Assembly: GCA_030429975.1 (NCBI GenBank)
Contig: JAUIGB010000008.1
Location: 1-40,921 of the forward strand
Reading direction: 5' to 3'
Length of the DNA: 40,921 nt
Origin: a bacterium
GTDB lineage: Bacteria; Patescibacteriota; Saccharimonadia; Saccharimonadales; Saccharimonadaceae
The first letter of the stretch is position 1. The number at the start of each line of letters is the position of its first letter. Under the pieces are notes generated by a model. It was not told where the DNA came from. It saw nothing but the letters and a program-made list of their open reading frames with translations, and ran no database searches. A program made the translations under genes and the position numbers. Shown one piece after another: positions 32,527 to 40,853 of the stretch.

Positions 32527-34153
32527 AAGCACCGTAGACCGCGAAATCACTACCATCATAGTCACTGCGCAACCAACTGTTCAGTTGCTTGCGATCGGTA
32601 TCCTTTTTGACACCTGTATTCATGATTCCTTGGGGATCAAGTACCTTTTTGACGCCTTCGTATAGTTCTTTGACATTGTCTTCTAGCACGCCATAGGCGT
32701 ATGGCGCCTTGAGACGGCCCTCACCCGCTTCGCCAATTAAGTGTCCGCCGTGTTCGGTAACTGCCAACGACCAATCTTCCAGGAGTTTGAATATCTTTTG
32801 CCTGTCGGTGGCTTTGTCAAAATCCAGCATTGGATATGCGTAATACACATCCTGAAACGCATGTCCCGATAGAGGTAAATCGACTCCACGATTTTTAGCT
32901 ATAGCTGTTACTTCCTTTGCAAAATCTTCGAATCTTTCAGGTGGTACAAATGCACCGTTCAAGAAACCAGGGGCGCATATATTTTTCTGATCAGAAAACA
33001 TCACCACGGCAGGTGCATGTAGCAATTCTTTTAGCGTAGCGATTTTGTCTTCGTCGCTTTCAAGAACCAGGTAAGGTGGTAGTTTAGAAAAATGCTTTGC
33101 TATTTTTTTGGCTATTTTTTTCTTGGTTCGTCCACTTTTATCATCGAATTCCAAATATACAACCGCTGCTACTTCGCCTTGATCTAAAGCATCGTTATAG
33201 AAGTGATATTGATTGCCCTGGGCCATGGCTGTTTCAAAAAGCTTGGCATCTATTAGCTCCATGACAGATGGATCAAACTCCCTGAGTACATCCAAACCAT
33301 CCCGCATAGATTCGTAATCCGTAAATGCAATAGCTCCTACCAGCGGCTTTTGAGGCAAGACTTCCGCCTTCATTATCACTTCCGAAACAATACCTAATGT
33401 TCCCTGACTACCAATAAACAAAGGTGCCAAATCCATTGATCCGTTACGCTGTTTGACATCGACCAAGTTATATCCGGCGTTATCACGCACATCAATCGCT
33501 AATGTATCCAGCAGTTCGTCATTGTCTGTTATTAGATTATCTATGCCTCGATATATTTCGCCTTCAAATGTTTGCAGACCTTTTCTGCGAGCAACTTCCC
33601 GTTTGCTTAATCGCCCCGTCTGTATGACGTCGCCATTAGAGAGCACGACTTCTAGCTGATATACCCAGGCTGATATCGATCCATATTTACCGGACAGTAT
33701 ACCACTAGCGTTGTTAGCTATGGCGCCACCCAATGTGCTATATGCTTGAGAACCCGGAAACGCCGGGATGTATAAACCGTATAGTTTTAGAGCTTCATTC
33801 AGTGATTTGAATGTTATGCCGGGTTGAACACGTACCAATTTTTGCTTTTGATCGACTTCGAATATCGTGTCCATGTGCGCCTGCGTGTCGACGATAATTC
33901 CCTCGCCAATAGCCGCGCCCGTTTGGTCCGTGCCACCGCCCCTTGGAGTCAAGGGTAGTTTGTGGCCCTTTTCTGCCAGTTGCCATGCAAATCTGGCAGT
34001 TTTTCGTATATCACTAGTAGATCTAGGAAACGCCACCATCTCGGGAGTAAGCGTCAAGACACTTCCGTCAGTAGAAAATCGACGACGCACGTTGTCATTG
34101 TTCGTGACCTCACCCTGCAGGTGTCTATTCAAGTATTCTGAAACCTTACTCAT
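32519..34153 (-). CDS. FAD-linked oxidase (glycolate oxidase GlcD / D-lactate dehydrogenase type)
   Basis: The 544-residue flavoprotein has a PCMH-type FAD domain: VAFPRSTSDIRKTARFAWQLAEKG, TPRGGGTDQTGAAIGEGIIVDTQ, RVQPGITFKSLNEAL and FPGSQAYSTLGGAIANNASGILSGKYGSI. A C-terminal FAD-oxidase cap domain ends with HGGHLIGEAGEGRLKAPYAYG and KVLDPQGIMNTG. It oxidises a 2-hydroxy acid such as D-lactate or glycolate. No iron-sulfur partner (GlcF) or permease is nearby, so the electron acceptor is unknown. An upstream in-frame start at 34195 would run into the tRNA-side region; MSKVSEYLN at 34153 fits the family. Confidence 0.9.
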   Translation of the reverse strand: MSKVSEYLNRHLQGEVTNNDNVRRRFSTDGSVLTLTPEMVAFPRSTSDIRKTARFAWQLAEKGHKLPLTPRGGGTDQTGAAIGEGIIVDTQAHMDTIFEVDQKQKLVRVQPGITFKSLNEALKLYGLYIPAFPGSQAYSTLGGAIANNASGILSGKYGSISAWVYQLEVVLSNGDVIQTGRLSKREVARRKGLQTFEGEIYRGIDNLITDNDELLDTLAIDVRDNAGYNLVDVKQRNGSMDLAPLFIGSQGTLGIVSEVIMKAEVLPQKPLVGAIAFTDYESMRDGLDVLREFDPSVMELIDAKLFETAMAQGNQYHFYNDALDQGEVAAVVYLEFDDKSGRTKKKIAKKIAKHFSKLPPYLVLESDEDKIATLKELLHAPAVVMFSDQKNICAPGFLNGAFVPPERFEDFAKEVTAIAKNRGVDLPLSGHAFQDVYYAYPMLDFDKATDRQKIFKLLEDWSLAVTEHGGHLIGEAGEGRLKAPYAYGVLEDNVKELYEGVKKVLDPQGIMNTGVKKDTDRKQLNSWLRSDYDGSDFAVYGASS

Positions 34154-34228
34154 TATCCCTAATATAATAGCACAAGCACCATGGTCGTAAAACACTAGCC
34201 GTGTAGAGTAAATTATGCTATGATATTT

Positions 34229-34300
34229 CAGTTATCTACCTGCGGATGCGGTGGTCTGCGTGAATGCAATCATTTGTAGACACGCTGCGTGGCAGCAGTA
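34229..34300 (+). other. tRNA-Leu-associated element, copy B
   Basis: The second copy of the element seen before tRNA-Leu(CAG). GCGGATGCGGTGG (34242-34254) and GTAGACACGC (34276-34285) copy the 5' half of the following tRNA. They flank an insert that folds as TGCG-TGAA-TGCA (34257-34268). The change relative to copy A turns a G-C pair into G-U. The next hairpin is GCTGC-GTG-GCAGC (34284-34296), different in sequence from copy A but at the same place. An extended -10 (TGCTATGAT, about 34216-34224) precedes it. Confidence 0.5.
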
Positions 34301-34343
34301 GACGTCCGGAACGACGACAAACTAGCGCTTTTACATTATCTAC

Positions 34344-34428
34344 GCGGATGTGGTGGAATTGGTAGACACGCATGCCTTAGGAGCATGTGCCGCAAGGCGT
34401 GAAGGTTCAAGTCCTTTCATCCGCACCA
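34344..34428 (+). tRNA. tRNA-Leu (anticodon UAG)
   Basis: An 85-base class II tRNA. The acceptor arms are GCGGATG and CATCCGC, with A discriminator and encoded CCA. The anticodon stem CATGC/GCATG carries loop CTTAGGA (anticodon TAG). The variable arm is TGCCGCAAGGCGT and the T-arm AAGGTTCAAGTCCTT. Its acceptor stem and most D-arm bases equal those of the CAG isoacceptor at 31.8 kb. Confidence 0.97.
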
Positions 34429-34435
34429 ATACAGA

Positions 34436-34457
34436 GGAGGGGTAAACCCCTCCGTTT
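34436..34457 (+). terminator. Terminator after tRNA-Leu(UAG)
   Basis: GGAGGGG (34436-34442), loop TAAA, CCCCTCC (34447-34453), then GTTTGTT. It is a compact intrinsic terminator 8 bases after the tRNA. Confidence 0.75.
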
Positions 34458-34528
34458 GTTATCGAAGTCAATTCGATAACTACACCCCACCCCCTAAAGC
34501 TTGTCTTACGACTCGTGGGGTAAACCCC
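34458..34528. repeat. Further inverted repeats between tRNA-Leu(UAG) and the Ada-like gene
   Basis: GTTATCGAA/TTCGATAAC (34458-34466 with 34472-34480) is a 9-bp hairpin. GGGGTAAACCCC recurs at 34517-34528, repeating the core of the terminator at 34439-34450. They may be tandem terminators or binding sites for the following gene; no clear promoter was seen. Confidence 0.5.
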
Positions 34529-34543
34529 TCAAAATCAGAATTT

Positions 34544-34840
34544 ATGGAAAGTAAAACATACCAAGTCGTCGTAAACGGCAGGGAACAAAACACCGACACC
34601 CCGGGTGAATATGCTGGTTGGCGCGCTGGAAAAATATTCGGTACGCTAGATTGCAAATCAGGTATGAGAATGAAGCGAGAAAGTAGAATATTCTTTGCGA
34701 CTATGGGCGAGGCTATTTTACGCGGTTACCGACCGTGTAAAAATTGCCAGCCGATGAACCGGTCGGATTTTGACACATATTCGGACATCATAGAACAACA
34801 TTCTCTCGCTGATTTTTATGATCGCGACAAAAACCAATAG
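34544..34840 (+). CDS. Stand-alone Ada-like zinc-binding domain protein
   Basis: The 98-residue protein contains WRAGKIFGTLDCKSGMRMKRESRIFFATMGEAILRGYRPCKNCQP. This aligns well with the N-terminal metal domain of Ada, including the strongly conserved GYRPCKNCQP end. Only three of the usual four ligand cysteines are present (in LDCK and PCKNC), and the position of the reactive Cys of true Ada is not a Cys. Repair of methyl phosphotriesters by cysteine is therefore unlikely; it may simply bind DNA or metal. No AraC or alkyltransferase domain follows. Its stop adjoins the stop of the converging GNAT gene without a gap. Confidence 0.65.
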   Translation: MESKTYQVVVNGREQNTDTPGEYAGWRAGKIFGTLDCKSGMRMKRESRIFFATMGEAILRGYRPCKNCQPMNRSDFDTYSDIIEQHSLADFYDRDKNQ

Positions 34841-35353
34841 CTAGTCTTTTTGATATAGCATCGTGATTCGGCCGTCGTCAGTGGCACCGACCTTTTCGTA
34901 TCCGAATTTGTCGTACAGTTTCAGAGCGGCTTTGTTATCCCAATCCGTAGCTAGCCATACTGATGTATCCGGATGTGATGCCAGAAAATCATCGTGCGCT
35001 TGGCGCATCAACGGCTCGGACATACCTTGACCAAGGGCTTCTTGATAGACTCTAATCGCGAACGTATAGTCAGCATCCAGATGAGGTCGTTCATTTCGTG
35101 AAAACCACACTATTCCGGCAAGTTTTTCATCCTTTCGTAGAGCGTAAACATGTCTTTCTTTGCCTTTATACCATTCAAAAGCCGCATCAGGATCTGCAAA
35201 CCTTTTAGCCGCGTCATTAGGCGTGTATTTTAAAATATGCGGTTGTCGTGATACATCCACTAGTTCTTCGGCCAACGTATCACTCCAACCCTTGCGCACA
35301 ACAAAACCATCCGCCAGTTCTGTTTCGTGATGATTCGTATCTATCCGTTCCAT
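34841..35353 (-). CDS. GNAT-family N-acetyltransferase
   Basis: The 170-residue enzyme has the GNAT order: a basic N-terminal strand (FVVRKGWSDTLAEELVDVS), the central beta strands KLAGIVWFSRNERP and ADYTFAIRVYQEALGQGMSEPLMRQAHDDF with the acetyl-CoA loop QEALGQG, and the late VWLATDWDNKAALKLYDKFGYEKVG. It transfers an acetyl group to an unknown amine. TATAAT lies 9 bases before the ATG. It is a separate unit from rsmD, which ends 28 bases upstream. Confidence 0.85.
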   Translation of the reverse strand: MERIDTNHHETELADGFVVRKGWSDTLAEELVDVSRQPHILKYTPNDAAKRFADPDAAFEWYKGKERHVYALRKDEKLAGIVWFSRNERPHLDADYTFAIRVYQEALGQGMSEPLMRQAHDDFLASHPDTSVWLATDWDNKAALKLYDKFGYEKVGATDDGRITMLYQKD

Positions 35354-35381
35354 GATCTATTCATTATACAAAAAACGATGC

Positions 35382-35930
35382 CTACTCGGCATCTCTTCGG
35401 CGGAAGAAAACGAGCGTCGCGTCTCCATAACTACGATTGTCCACCACAACAATTCCTGGTCTGGTCGGACACTCGTCTCTTCCTGGTTGCGATAATACCA
35501 TAAGCGCTCCAGGTTTTAAAAGACCCATAAGCTTTTCAACTGTGGAAAACTGCATATCGTGGTATGGCGGATCTACGAAAATTATGTCAAAATTATCACC
35601 CTCATAAGTGGAAAGCCAAGATGCCACGGGTGCTTTTACGGACTTTGTTCTGTCGTCAATATTTAGTGTTGTAATATTGTCAATTATGCATTTTTGGGCT
35701 TTGCCGTCTTTTTCAATGAAGGTGGCGTGACTAGCTCCGCGACTAATTGCCTCGATTCCCAACGCACCTGTCCCAGCGAACGCATCTAGGACCTTTGCGT
35801 CCCGCACCTCGTCGCCCAATATATTAAATAACGCGCCCCTTATGCGTTCACCCATCGGATGAGTTTTTCGTCCATCAGGCGCCGACAACAACCTGCCTCC
35901 AAATTCACCAGATATTACCTTGATCTTCAT
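35382..35930 (-). CDS. rsmD: 16S rRNA (guanine966-N2)-methyltransferase RsmD
   Basis: The 182 residues have the RsmD pattern: MKIKVISGEFGGRLLSAPDG, THPMGERIRGALFNIL, VLDAFAGTGALGIEAISRGA (AdoMet-binding) and IIFVDPPYHD (catalytic DPPY). It methylates G966 of 16S rRNA in the 30S subunit. Its ATG overlaps the stop of the preceding phospholipase-like gene by one base, so it is translated in line with recG and that gene. Confidence 0.94.
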   Translation of the reverse strand: MKIKVISGEFGGRLLSAPDGRKTHPMGERIRGALFNILGDEVRDAKVLDAFAGTGALGIEAISRGASHATFIEKDGKAQKCIIDNITTLNIDDRTKSVKAPVASWLSTYEGDNFDIIFVDPPYHDMQFSTVEKLMGLLKPGALMVLSQPGRDECPTRPGIVVVDNRSYGDATLVFFRRRDAE

Positions 35931-36751
35931 TACTTACCCGCTTTCGCAGCAGCCTTCAGATGGCAACTATACCAAGCTAACGTTACTATTTTTACTATTT
36001 CTGGTATTAACTGCGCTTTGGTTTCCCTCGCTAGTCGTCTCGTCCAGCCTGCTCGATTGAATTCCTCGTAAAGTTTTAACCTGTATATATTATGCAGAGC
36101 ATCATCAAACAAAGGCATAAATCCATCATTCTTTAAGCGAACGATATCGTTGCTGGATGGAGAAGTATTTTTTAGACGTGCCGTGGCTAGCGTAGTGGCT
36201 ATACCCCATTCAAAGGTAAAATGCGTCGTCATCACGCCTTTAGCGCCCCAAAACTCCCAATTATTTCGAAGCTGGTGCCGTCTATTCTTTCCTGGTAAAA
36301 CAAGCTTCTTGACAGTTGTATTCCTGGTTTCTAGACCCTCTCCGTCCCTTAACTCGGATAGTTTTTCCTCTAACGGAAAGTGGTGCGCGGGCGTTAGACC
36401 GTCTGTTATGGCATGGGCTAGCCACGATGCCTCGAAAGCGGCACGCTGTTTATTGTTTTTATATAAAGCGACTGTCAGATTATGCATATGATCAAGTATC
36501 ATCTCACGAAGCGCATTGTCATTTGAATCTGTTGGATCCAAGTAGTGCCAGGGCTCGTCCTGACCGGGACTCTTGCGCTTTATACCATCCGGACCATTGA
36601 GGCCCTCAAAATGCAGTATGTCCTTTGTAGTGGGAAAATACTGTCGTCTATTTAGCAATTTCCTCAGTTCCTTGTGGGCGTGCTTATCAATCCGCTGATG
36701 AACACCCATCATTCGGCCGGATTTGTTTCTAAGTGTTGATCCACTATACAT
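35930..36751 (-). CDS. Phospholipase C/P1 nuclease-like metal-dependent hydrolase
   Basis: The 273-residue, largely helical protein contains SWLAHAITDGLTPAHHF (His113, Asp117, His123-124), which fits the HxxxD(x)nPxH metal motif of zinc-dependent phospholipase C and S1/P1 nucleases. HQRIDKHAH (His18, 24, 26) and PWHYLDP (His69) are likely further ligands. There is no signal peptide, although classical members are secreted, so it should act in the cytosol. It lies 5 bp after recG and overlaps rsmD by 1 bp, pointing to DNA, RNA or envelope metabolism. Substrate unknown; family assignment is moderate. Confidence 0.65.
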   Translation of the reverse strand: MYSGSTLRNKSGRMMGVHQRIDKHAHKELRKLLNRRQYFPTTKDILHFEGLNGPDGIKRKSPGQDEPWHYLDPTDSNDNALREMILDHMHNLTVALYKNNKQRAAFEASWLAHAITDGLTPAHHFPLEEKLSELRDGEGLETRNTTVKKLVLPGKNRRHQLRNNWEFWGAKGVMTTHFTFEWGIATTLATARLKNTSPSSNDIVRLKNDGFMPLFDDALHNIYRLKLYEEFNRAGWTRRLARETKAQLIPEIVKIVTLAWYSCHLKAAAKAGK

Positions 36752-36756
36752 CGTGA

Positions 36757-38787
36757 TTAATTTAGCTTGGTCAGTCGTTGATATTTTTCAACCTGCTCGG
36801 CTAATCCTATGTATTGTAACAAATCACGCTTTGATTCAACGAACTCTCTTGCTTGCTTCTGGGCGCGTGCAATCAACCTAGCATCGCCCAATGTTGCCAC
36901 TTGCAGGTTAAGCTGTCCATGTTGCACGCGTCCGTATATCTCGCCGGGACCTCTGAGTTTCAAATCCACCTCCGCTAGATAAAATCCATCGTTTGATTTC
37001 TCTATCTCTTTCAAACGTCTGGTAGGTGGAGTCGTATCGGACATCATCAGATAGCAATAACTTTGTAAGTCAGACCTGCCGACCCTACCGCGCAACTGAT
37101 GCAACTGGGCTAGACCAAAACGATCGGCGTTTTCGATTAGTATGACAGTCGCGTTCGGTACGTCTACACCAACCTCCACTACCGTTGTACTCACTAGTAT
37201 ATCTATTTTTCCGTCTGAAAAGCGAGCCATGACCTCGTCCTTTTCAGCAGAACTCATCTTGCCATGCAGTAATCCTATCTGGCGATGTTTAAAGGGTCCT
37301 ACTCTCAGTTTTTTATACTCTGCTTGAACGCTCTTTTGCTCGAGCATTGGGTTGTCGTCTATCAGCGTACAGACAACGTACACTTGTCGACCCATAACTA
37401 TCTGCTCTTCGATGCGATCATACAAACCTTCACGATCCACTGGTGACCATGTTTTTGTCAGAATAGGCTTTCTGCCCTTTGGACGTTCATTAATAATACT
37501 AACATCCAACTCGCCATAAACCGTCAACGCCAAGCTACGAGGTATTGGCGTCGCAGTCATAGATAGTAGATGTGGCATATTATCAGACTTTTGCAATAAT
37601 GCCTGGCGCTGTGCGACGCCAAATCGATGTTGTTCGTCGATAACAACGAAACCTAATCGGTGAAATTTAACTTTGTCTTGTATGAGGGCGTGCGTGCCAA
37701 CTACTACGTTTACACTGCCATCAGCTATCTTTTCATACAGGACTTTCCTGGCAACACCTTTCACATTTCCCGTTAGCAATCCTACGCCAACCCCTAGCGG
37801 TTCTAGCATGCTGGATAATGTTTTAGCGTGTTGCGATGCGAGTATTTCAGTAGGTGCCATTATCGCCGTTTGAAATCCGGCGCTGGCGGCCTGCCTAGCC
37901 GCCAACCCGGCGACTACCGTCTTGCCACTACCAACATCACCTTGTAACAGTCTATTCATGGGCGTGGCTCGTTCGAAATCTTGAATAATATCCCATGCGG
38001 CCTTGCGTTGAGAGTCTGTGAGTTTAAACGGCAGTTGGTCAACGAAACTTTTTACGATCTCTTTATCGAATTTTATATACCATCCAGATAATTCCATATT
38101 AGCCTTTTTGTTAAGCGTCGCGGCTAACAGTAAATGAAAGAGCTCCTCGAATGCTAGCCGGTCTCGGGCCTGTTCAACTTCGTCCATATTATTCGGAAAG
38201 TGGAGCGCCAGCAAAGCATCCGCATATGGCATAAGTTTTTCTTTTTTGACTATGTCGTCAGGTAAGGTCTCTGCCATCATCGTTATGACAGGACGCAGTT
38301 CAATCAGTGTCTTCCTAACCACCTGGCTTTTCAGACCCTTTATTGCTCTGTAGATCGGAACAATTCTATCAGTCGAAACGGGGACTTCACTCACCTTTTC
38401 GGCGCTAGGGTTTGTTAGTTGGTATCGATTGTAACTAAACTCATATTCCCCGGAGAAGTAAAACTCGCCGTCTGATCTCAGCTGTTTGTCCCTATAGGGC
38501 TGATTAAACCAAACGGCGCTAATCTTGCCCGTTTCGTCAACCAAAGTCGCAGTCGTTATCTGTAGCCCCCTCCGAACACGTTTGGTCTCAACTTTTTCGC
38601 ACCTTGCCTTGACCGTACGTTTACCGGGTCTAATGTCACGCATAGCTGTGACCTCGGAAAAATCCTCATACTTTCTAGGCAAAAAAGTTACTAGGTCCAA
38701 TACCGAAACAAGTCCCGCGTCACTAAACATCTTCGCGGTCTTTGGCCCCACGCCTTTTATTGATGCCAATGGTGCATCTAGGTTCAT
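36757..38787 (-). CDS. recG: ATP-dependent DNA helicase RecG
   Basis: The 676-residue protein has an N-terminal helical/OB wedge region (LASIKGVGPKTAKMFSDAGLVSVLDLVTFLPRKYEDF; TATLVDETGKISAVWFNQPY). The superfamily 2 motor follows: GDVGSGKTVVAGLAA (Walker A), MAPTEILASQHAKTL, VIDEQHRFGVAQR (DEQH), MTATPIPRSLALTVYG, VSTTVVEVGVDVPNATVILIENADRFGLAQLHQLRGRVGR. It reverses stalled replication forks. It heads an operon with the phospholipase-like gene and rsmD. TAAAAT (38800-38795) stands 7 bases from the ATG. Confidence 0.97.
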   Translation of the reverse strand: MNLDAPLASIKGVGPKTAKMFSDAGLVSVLDLVTFLPRKYEDFSEVTAMRDIRPGKRTVKARCEKVETKRVRRGLQITTATLVDETGKISAVWFNQPYRDKQLRSDGEFYFSGEYEFSYNRYQLTNPSAEKVSEVPVSTDRIVPIYRAIKGLKSQVVRKTLIELRPVITMMAETLPDDIVKKEKLMPYADALLALHFPNNMDEVEQARDRLAFEELFHLLLAATLNKKANMELSGWYIKFDKEIVKSFVDQLPFKLTDSQRKAAWDIIQDFERATPMNRLLQGDVGSGKTVVAGLAARQAASAGFQTAIMAPTEILASQHAKTLSSMLEPLGVGVGLLTGNVKGVARKVLYEKIADGSVNVVVGTHALIQDKVKFHRLGFVVIDEQHRFGVAQRQALLQKSDNMPHLLSMTATPIPRSLALTVYGELDVSIINERPKGRKPILTKTWSPVDREGLYDRIEEQIVMGRQVYVVCTLIDDNPMLEQKSVQAEYKKLRVGPFKHRQIGLLHGKMSSAEKDEVMARFSDGKIDILVSTTVVEVGVDVPNATVILIENADRFGLAQLHQLRGRVGRSDLQSYCYLMMSDTTPPTRRLKEIEKSNDGFYLAEVDLKLRGPGEIYGRVQHGQLNLQVATLGDARLIARAQKQAREFVESKRDLLQYIGLAEQVEKYQRLTKLN

Positions 38788-38810
38788 ATACTCTATTTTA
38801 GCAACATCAA

Positions 38811-39581
38811 TTAGTCTTCGTGACTCGTTACGCCCAAGACGCCTTCTAGTACGAATATCGTATCGTCTTGGTGTCGTACTTCAATCGTATCGATTCCCAT
38901 CGCCTTCACAGGGTAGTCATTGCCACCCTCTTGCAATTTATCGCCAACGAACAAAATCTCGTCTTTGCTTACGTCGATTGCTTCGCACAGCTTTTCCATG
39001 CCGTATGCTTTGTCTATACCAATCATAGTCACGTCCGTGCTAGTAGTACCACCGATTCTCACTTCTAGATCTGGCAACAAGTCCGCTACTTTGTCACGTA
39101 GAATTGGTCTCACGTCTTTATACTTTTCGGCCCAAGCATATTTATCCTCGGGAGTTGCCTGTTGGCCGAGGGCCGACATGGTCACTTGGCTACCGCGGTC
39201 CTCGATAATTTCACCCGCCGGATTCTCCACCCATAGACCTAGTTCTTTGGAGACTTTTTCAAGGGCATCCACAATCTGCTTTTTCTGTGCCTTAGTTAAA
39301 TCTTCGGCATATTGCAGGGCCCAATCTTCTTTGAGTTCGTCGTAACGATAATACCTCGTACCGCATGTCGGCATGAGGTGAAGTCGATTCAGTTTATGAG
39401 CCGGCGCTTCCAGCCTGTCGACTACTTGTTTTTTGAACTGTTCGAAATTACCACCAGAAATTACACAAACGTCATAATGCTCTAGTAATCTAACTAGAAT
39501 CTCGCCCATTTCATCGGAAATTGGCGATTTAGTAACCGCCAGCGTGTCATCTAGATCAAAAGCTATAACTTTTTTGGTCAT
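38811..39581 (-). CDS. HAD-superfamily phosphatase, phosphomannomutase-like (IIB)
   Basis: The 256-residue enzyme carries the HAD motifs: VIAFDLDDTLAVTKSPIS (nucleophile Asp and +2 Asp), VCVISGGN, and FVGDKLQEGGNDYPVKAMG. The middle part (CGTRYYRYDELKEDW, EDRGSQVTMSALGQQATPEDKYAW, RIGGTTSTDVTMIGIDKAYGMEKL) resembles the cap of eukaryotic-type phosphomannomutase and sucrose-phosphate phosphatases. The substrate is probably a sugar phosphate, though whether it is mutase or phosphatase cannot be told. GGGGGAG lies before the ATG. Confidence 0.85.
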   Translation of the reverse strand: MTKKVIAFDLDDTLAVTKSPISDEMGEILVRLLEHYDVCVISGGNFEQFKKQVVDRLEAPAHKLNRLHLMPTCGTRYYRYDELKEDWALQYAEDLTKAQKKQIVDALEKVSKELGLWVENPAGEIIEDRGSQVTMSALGQQATPEDKYAWAEKYKDVRPILRDKVADLLPDLEVRIGGTTSTDVTMIGIDKAYGMEKLCEAIDVSKDEILFVGDKLQEGGNDYPVKAMGIDTIEVRHQDDTIFVLEGVLGVTSHED

Positions 39582-39632
39582 TGTTCTCCCCCAAGATTAG
39601 GTCTATGAGATTATATAATAACATCTGAAAAA

Positions 39633-40847
39633 TTATTTGACGAGCAAGAAGCTGTTCTTGCCTTTTTTAATAAGCGATTTATTCTCGATTATTCTATCTT
39701 CAGAAATTTTCTCGCCATTAACACTAATAGCGCCACCCAATATCATTCTACGCGCGTCGCCACGGCTCGATGTTAGTCCGCTACTCTCTAGTAGATTGAT
39801 GACGCTGTCGCCTGTATGGGCGGTTGGTATTTCATGAGACAGCAGCTCCAGGTCATCATCTGACATATCAGACACGCTTAGCTCGCCAAACAAAACTCGC
39901 GTGACATCCTCTGCCTGCCGGGCTTTTTCTTCGCCATGCACGATAGTGGTGACCAACTTTGCCAATGTCTTTTGCGCCTTACGTGCCTCGGGACTCTGTT
40001 TGTGCGACGTCACTACTTCATCTAGACTCTGTTGATCTATCATTGTATAAATCTTTAGATATTCTTCGACGCTTTCGTCGTCCGCGTTCAGCCAGAATTG
40101 ATAAAATTTGTAGACACTCGTTTTGTTTTCGTCTAGCCAAACAGCACCATCCTCGGTTTTGCCAAACTTTACACCAGTAGCTTTGTTTACAATCAATGGG
40201 GCGCTCAATACATGCGTTTCCTGCGACTCAATACGACGAATCATATCTACACCAGCTATACAGTTACCCCATTGATCGCCTCCACAGACCTGTAGGGATA
40301 CGCCATATTCCCGAAATAGATGTAGAAAATCATAGCCCTGGATCAATGAATAGCTAAACTCCGCGTAACTAATGCCGCTACCGCCTTCGCCCAAACGAGA
40401 CTGTACAAAATCACGACCCAGCATATTACTAAGAGGAACGTATTTGCCTACATCACGCAAAAACGACAGATAGTTAATCTTTGAAAACCAATCGTAATTA
40501 TCAACTATCTCGAATGGCTTGCCATCAAATACGCGCTTGTACTGATCGACTATCGCGTTTTTGTTTCGTTCTATTTCATCAACTGATTTTAGGGATCGCT
40601 CGTCCTTTTTGCCATCTGGGTCACCTATCATACCGGTCGCGCCACCTACTAATAGATATGCTTTGTGTCCATTGTTTATCAGATGCTTTACCAGCATGCA
40701 AGGAACTAAGTTCCCGATAGTCATACTATCCGCAGATGGATCGATACCAATATAAAACGACATTGGTTGCGTATCTAGTACAGTAATATCGTCTAGCGTA
40801 GTTTGGTTTATGAACCCACGCCAAGACAATTCATCAGATAAAGTCAT
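39633..40847 (-). CDS. tyrS: Tyrosyl-tRNA synthetase
   Basis: A class I synthetase with MSFYIGIDPSADSMTIGNLVPCMLVKHLINNGHKAYLLVGGATGMIGDPDGK, AEFSYSLIQGYDFLHLFREYG, QVCGGDQWGNCIAGVDMIRR, the KFGKT form of KMSKS, and a C-terminal S4 RNA-binding domain. The HIGH motif reads TIGN (residues 43-46 of this start), so both histidines are changed. An upstream ATG at 40853 is in frame. The TACAAT box (40859-40854) abuts it directly, so the ATG at 40847, 6 bases from the box, is taken as the start (404 residues). Confidence 0.94.
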   Translation of the reverse strand: MTLSDELSWRGFINQTTLDDITVLDTQPMSFYIGIDPSADSMTIGNLVPCMLVKHLINNGHKAYLLVGGATGMIGDPDGKKDERSLKSVDEIERNKNAIVDQYKRVFDGKPFEIVDNYDWFSKINYLSFLRDVGKYVPLSNMLGRDFVQSRLGEGGSGISYAEFSYSLIQGYDFLHLFREYGVSLQVCGGDQWGNCIAGVDMIRRIESQETHVLSAPLIVNKATGVKFGKTEDGAVWLDENKTSVYKFYQFWLNADDESVEEYLKIYTMIDQQSLDEVVTSHKQSPEARKAQKTLAKLVTTIVHGEEKARQAEDVTRVLFGELSVSDMSDDDLELLSHEIPTAHTGDSVINLLESSGLTSSRGDARRMILGGAISVNGEKISEDRIIENKSLIKKGKNSFLLVK

Positions 40848-40853
40848 GGTCAT

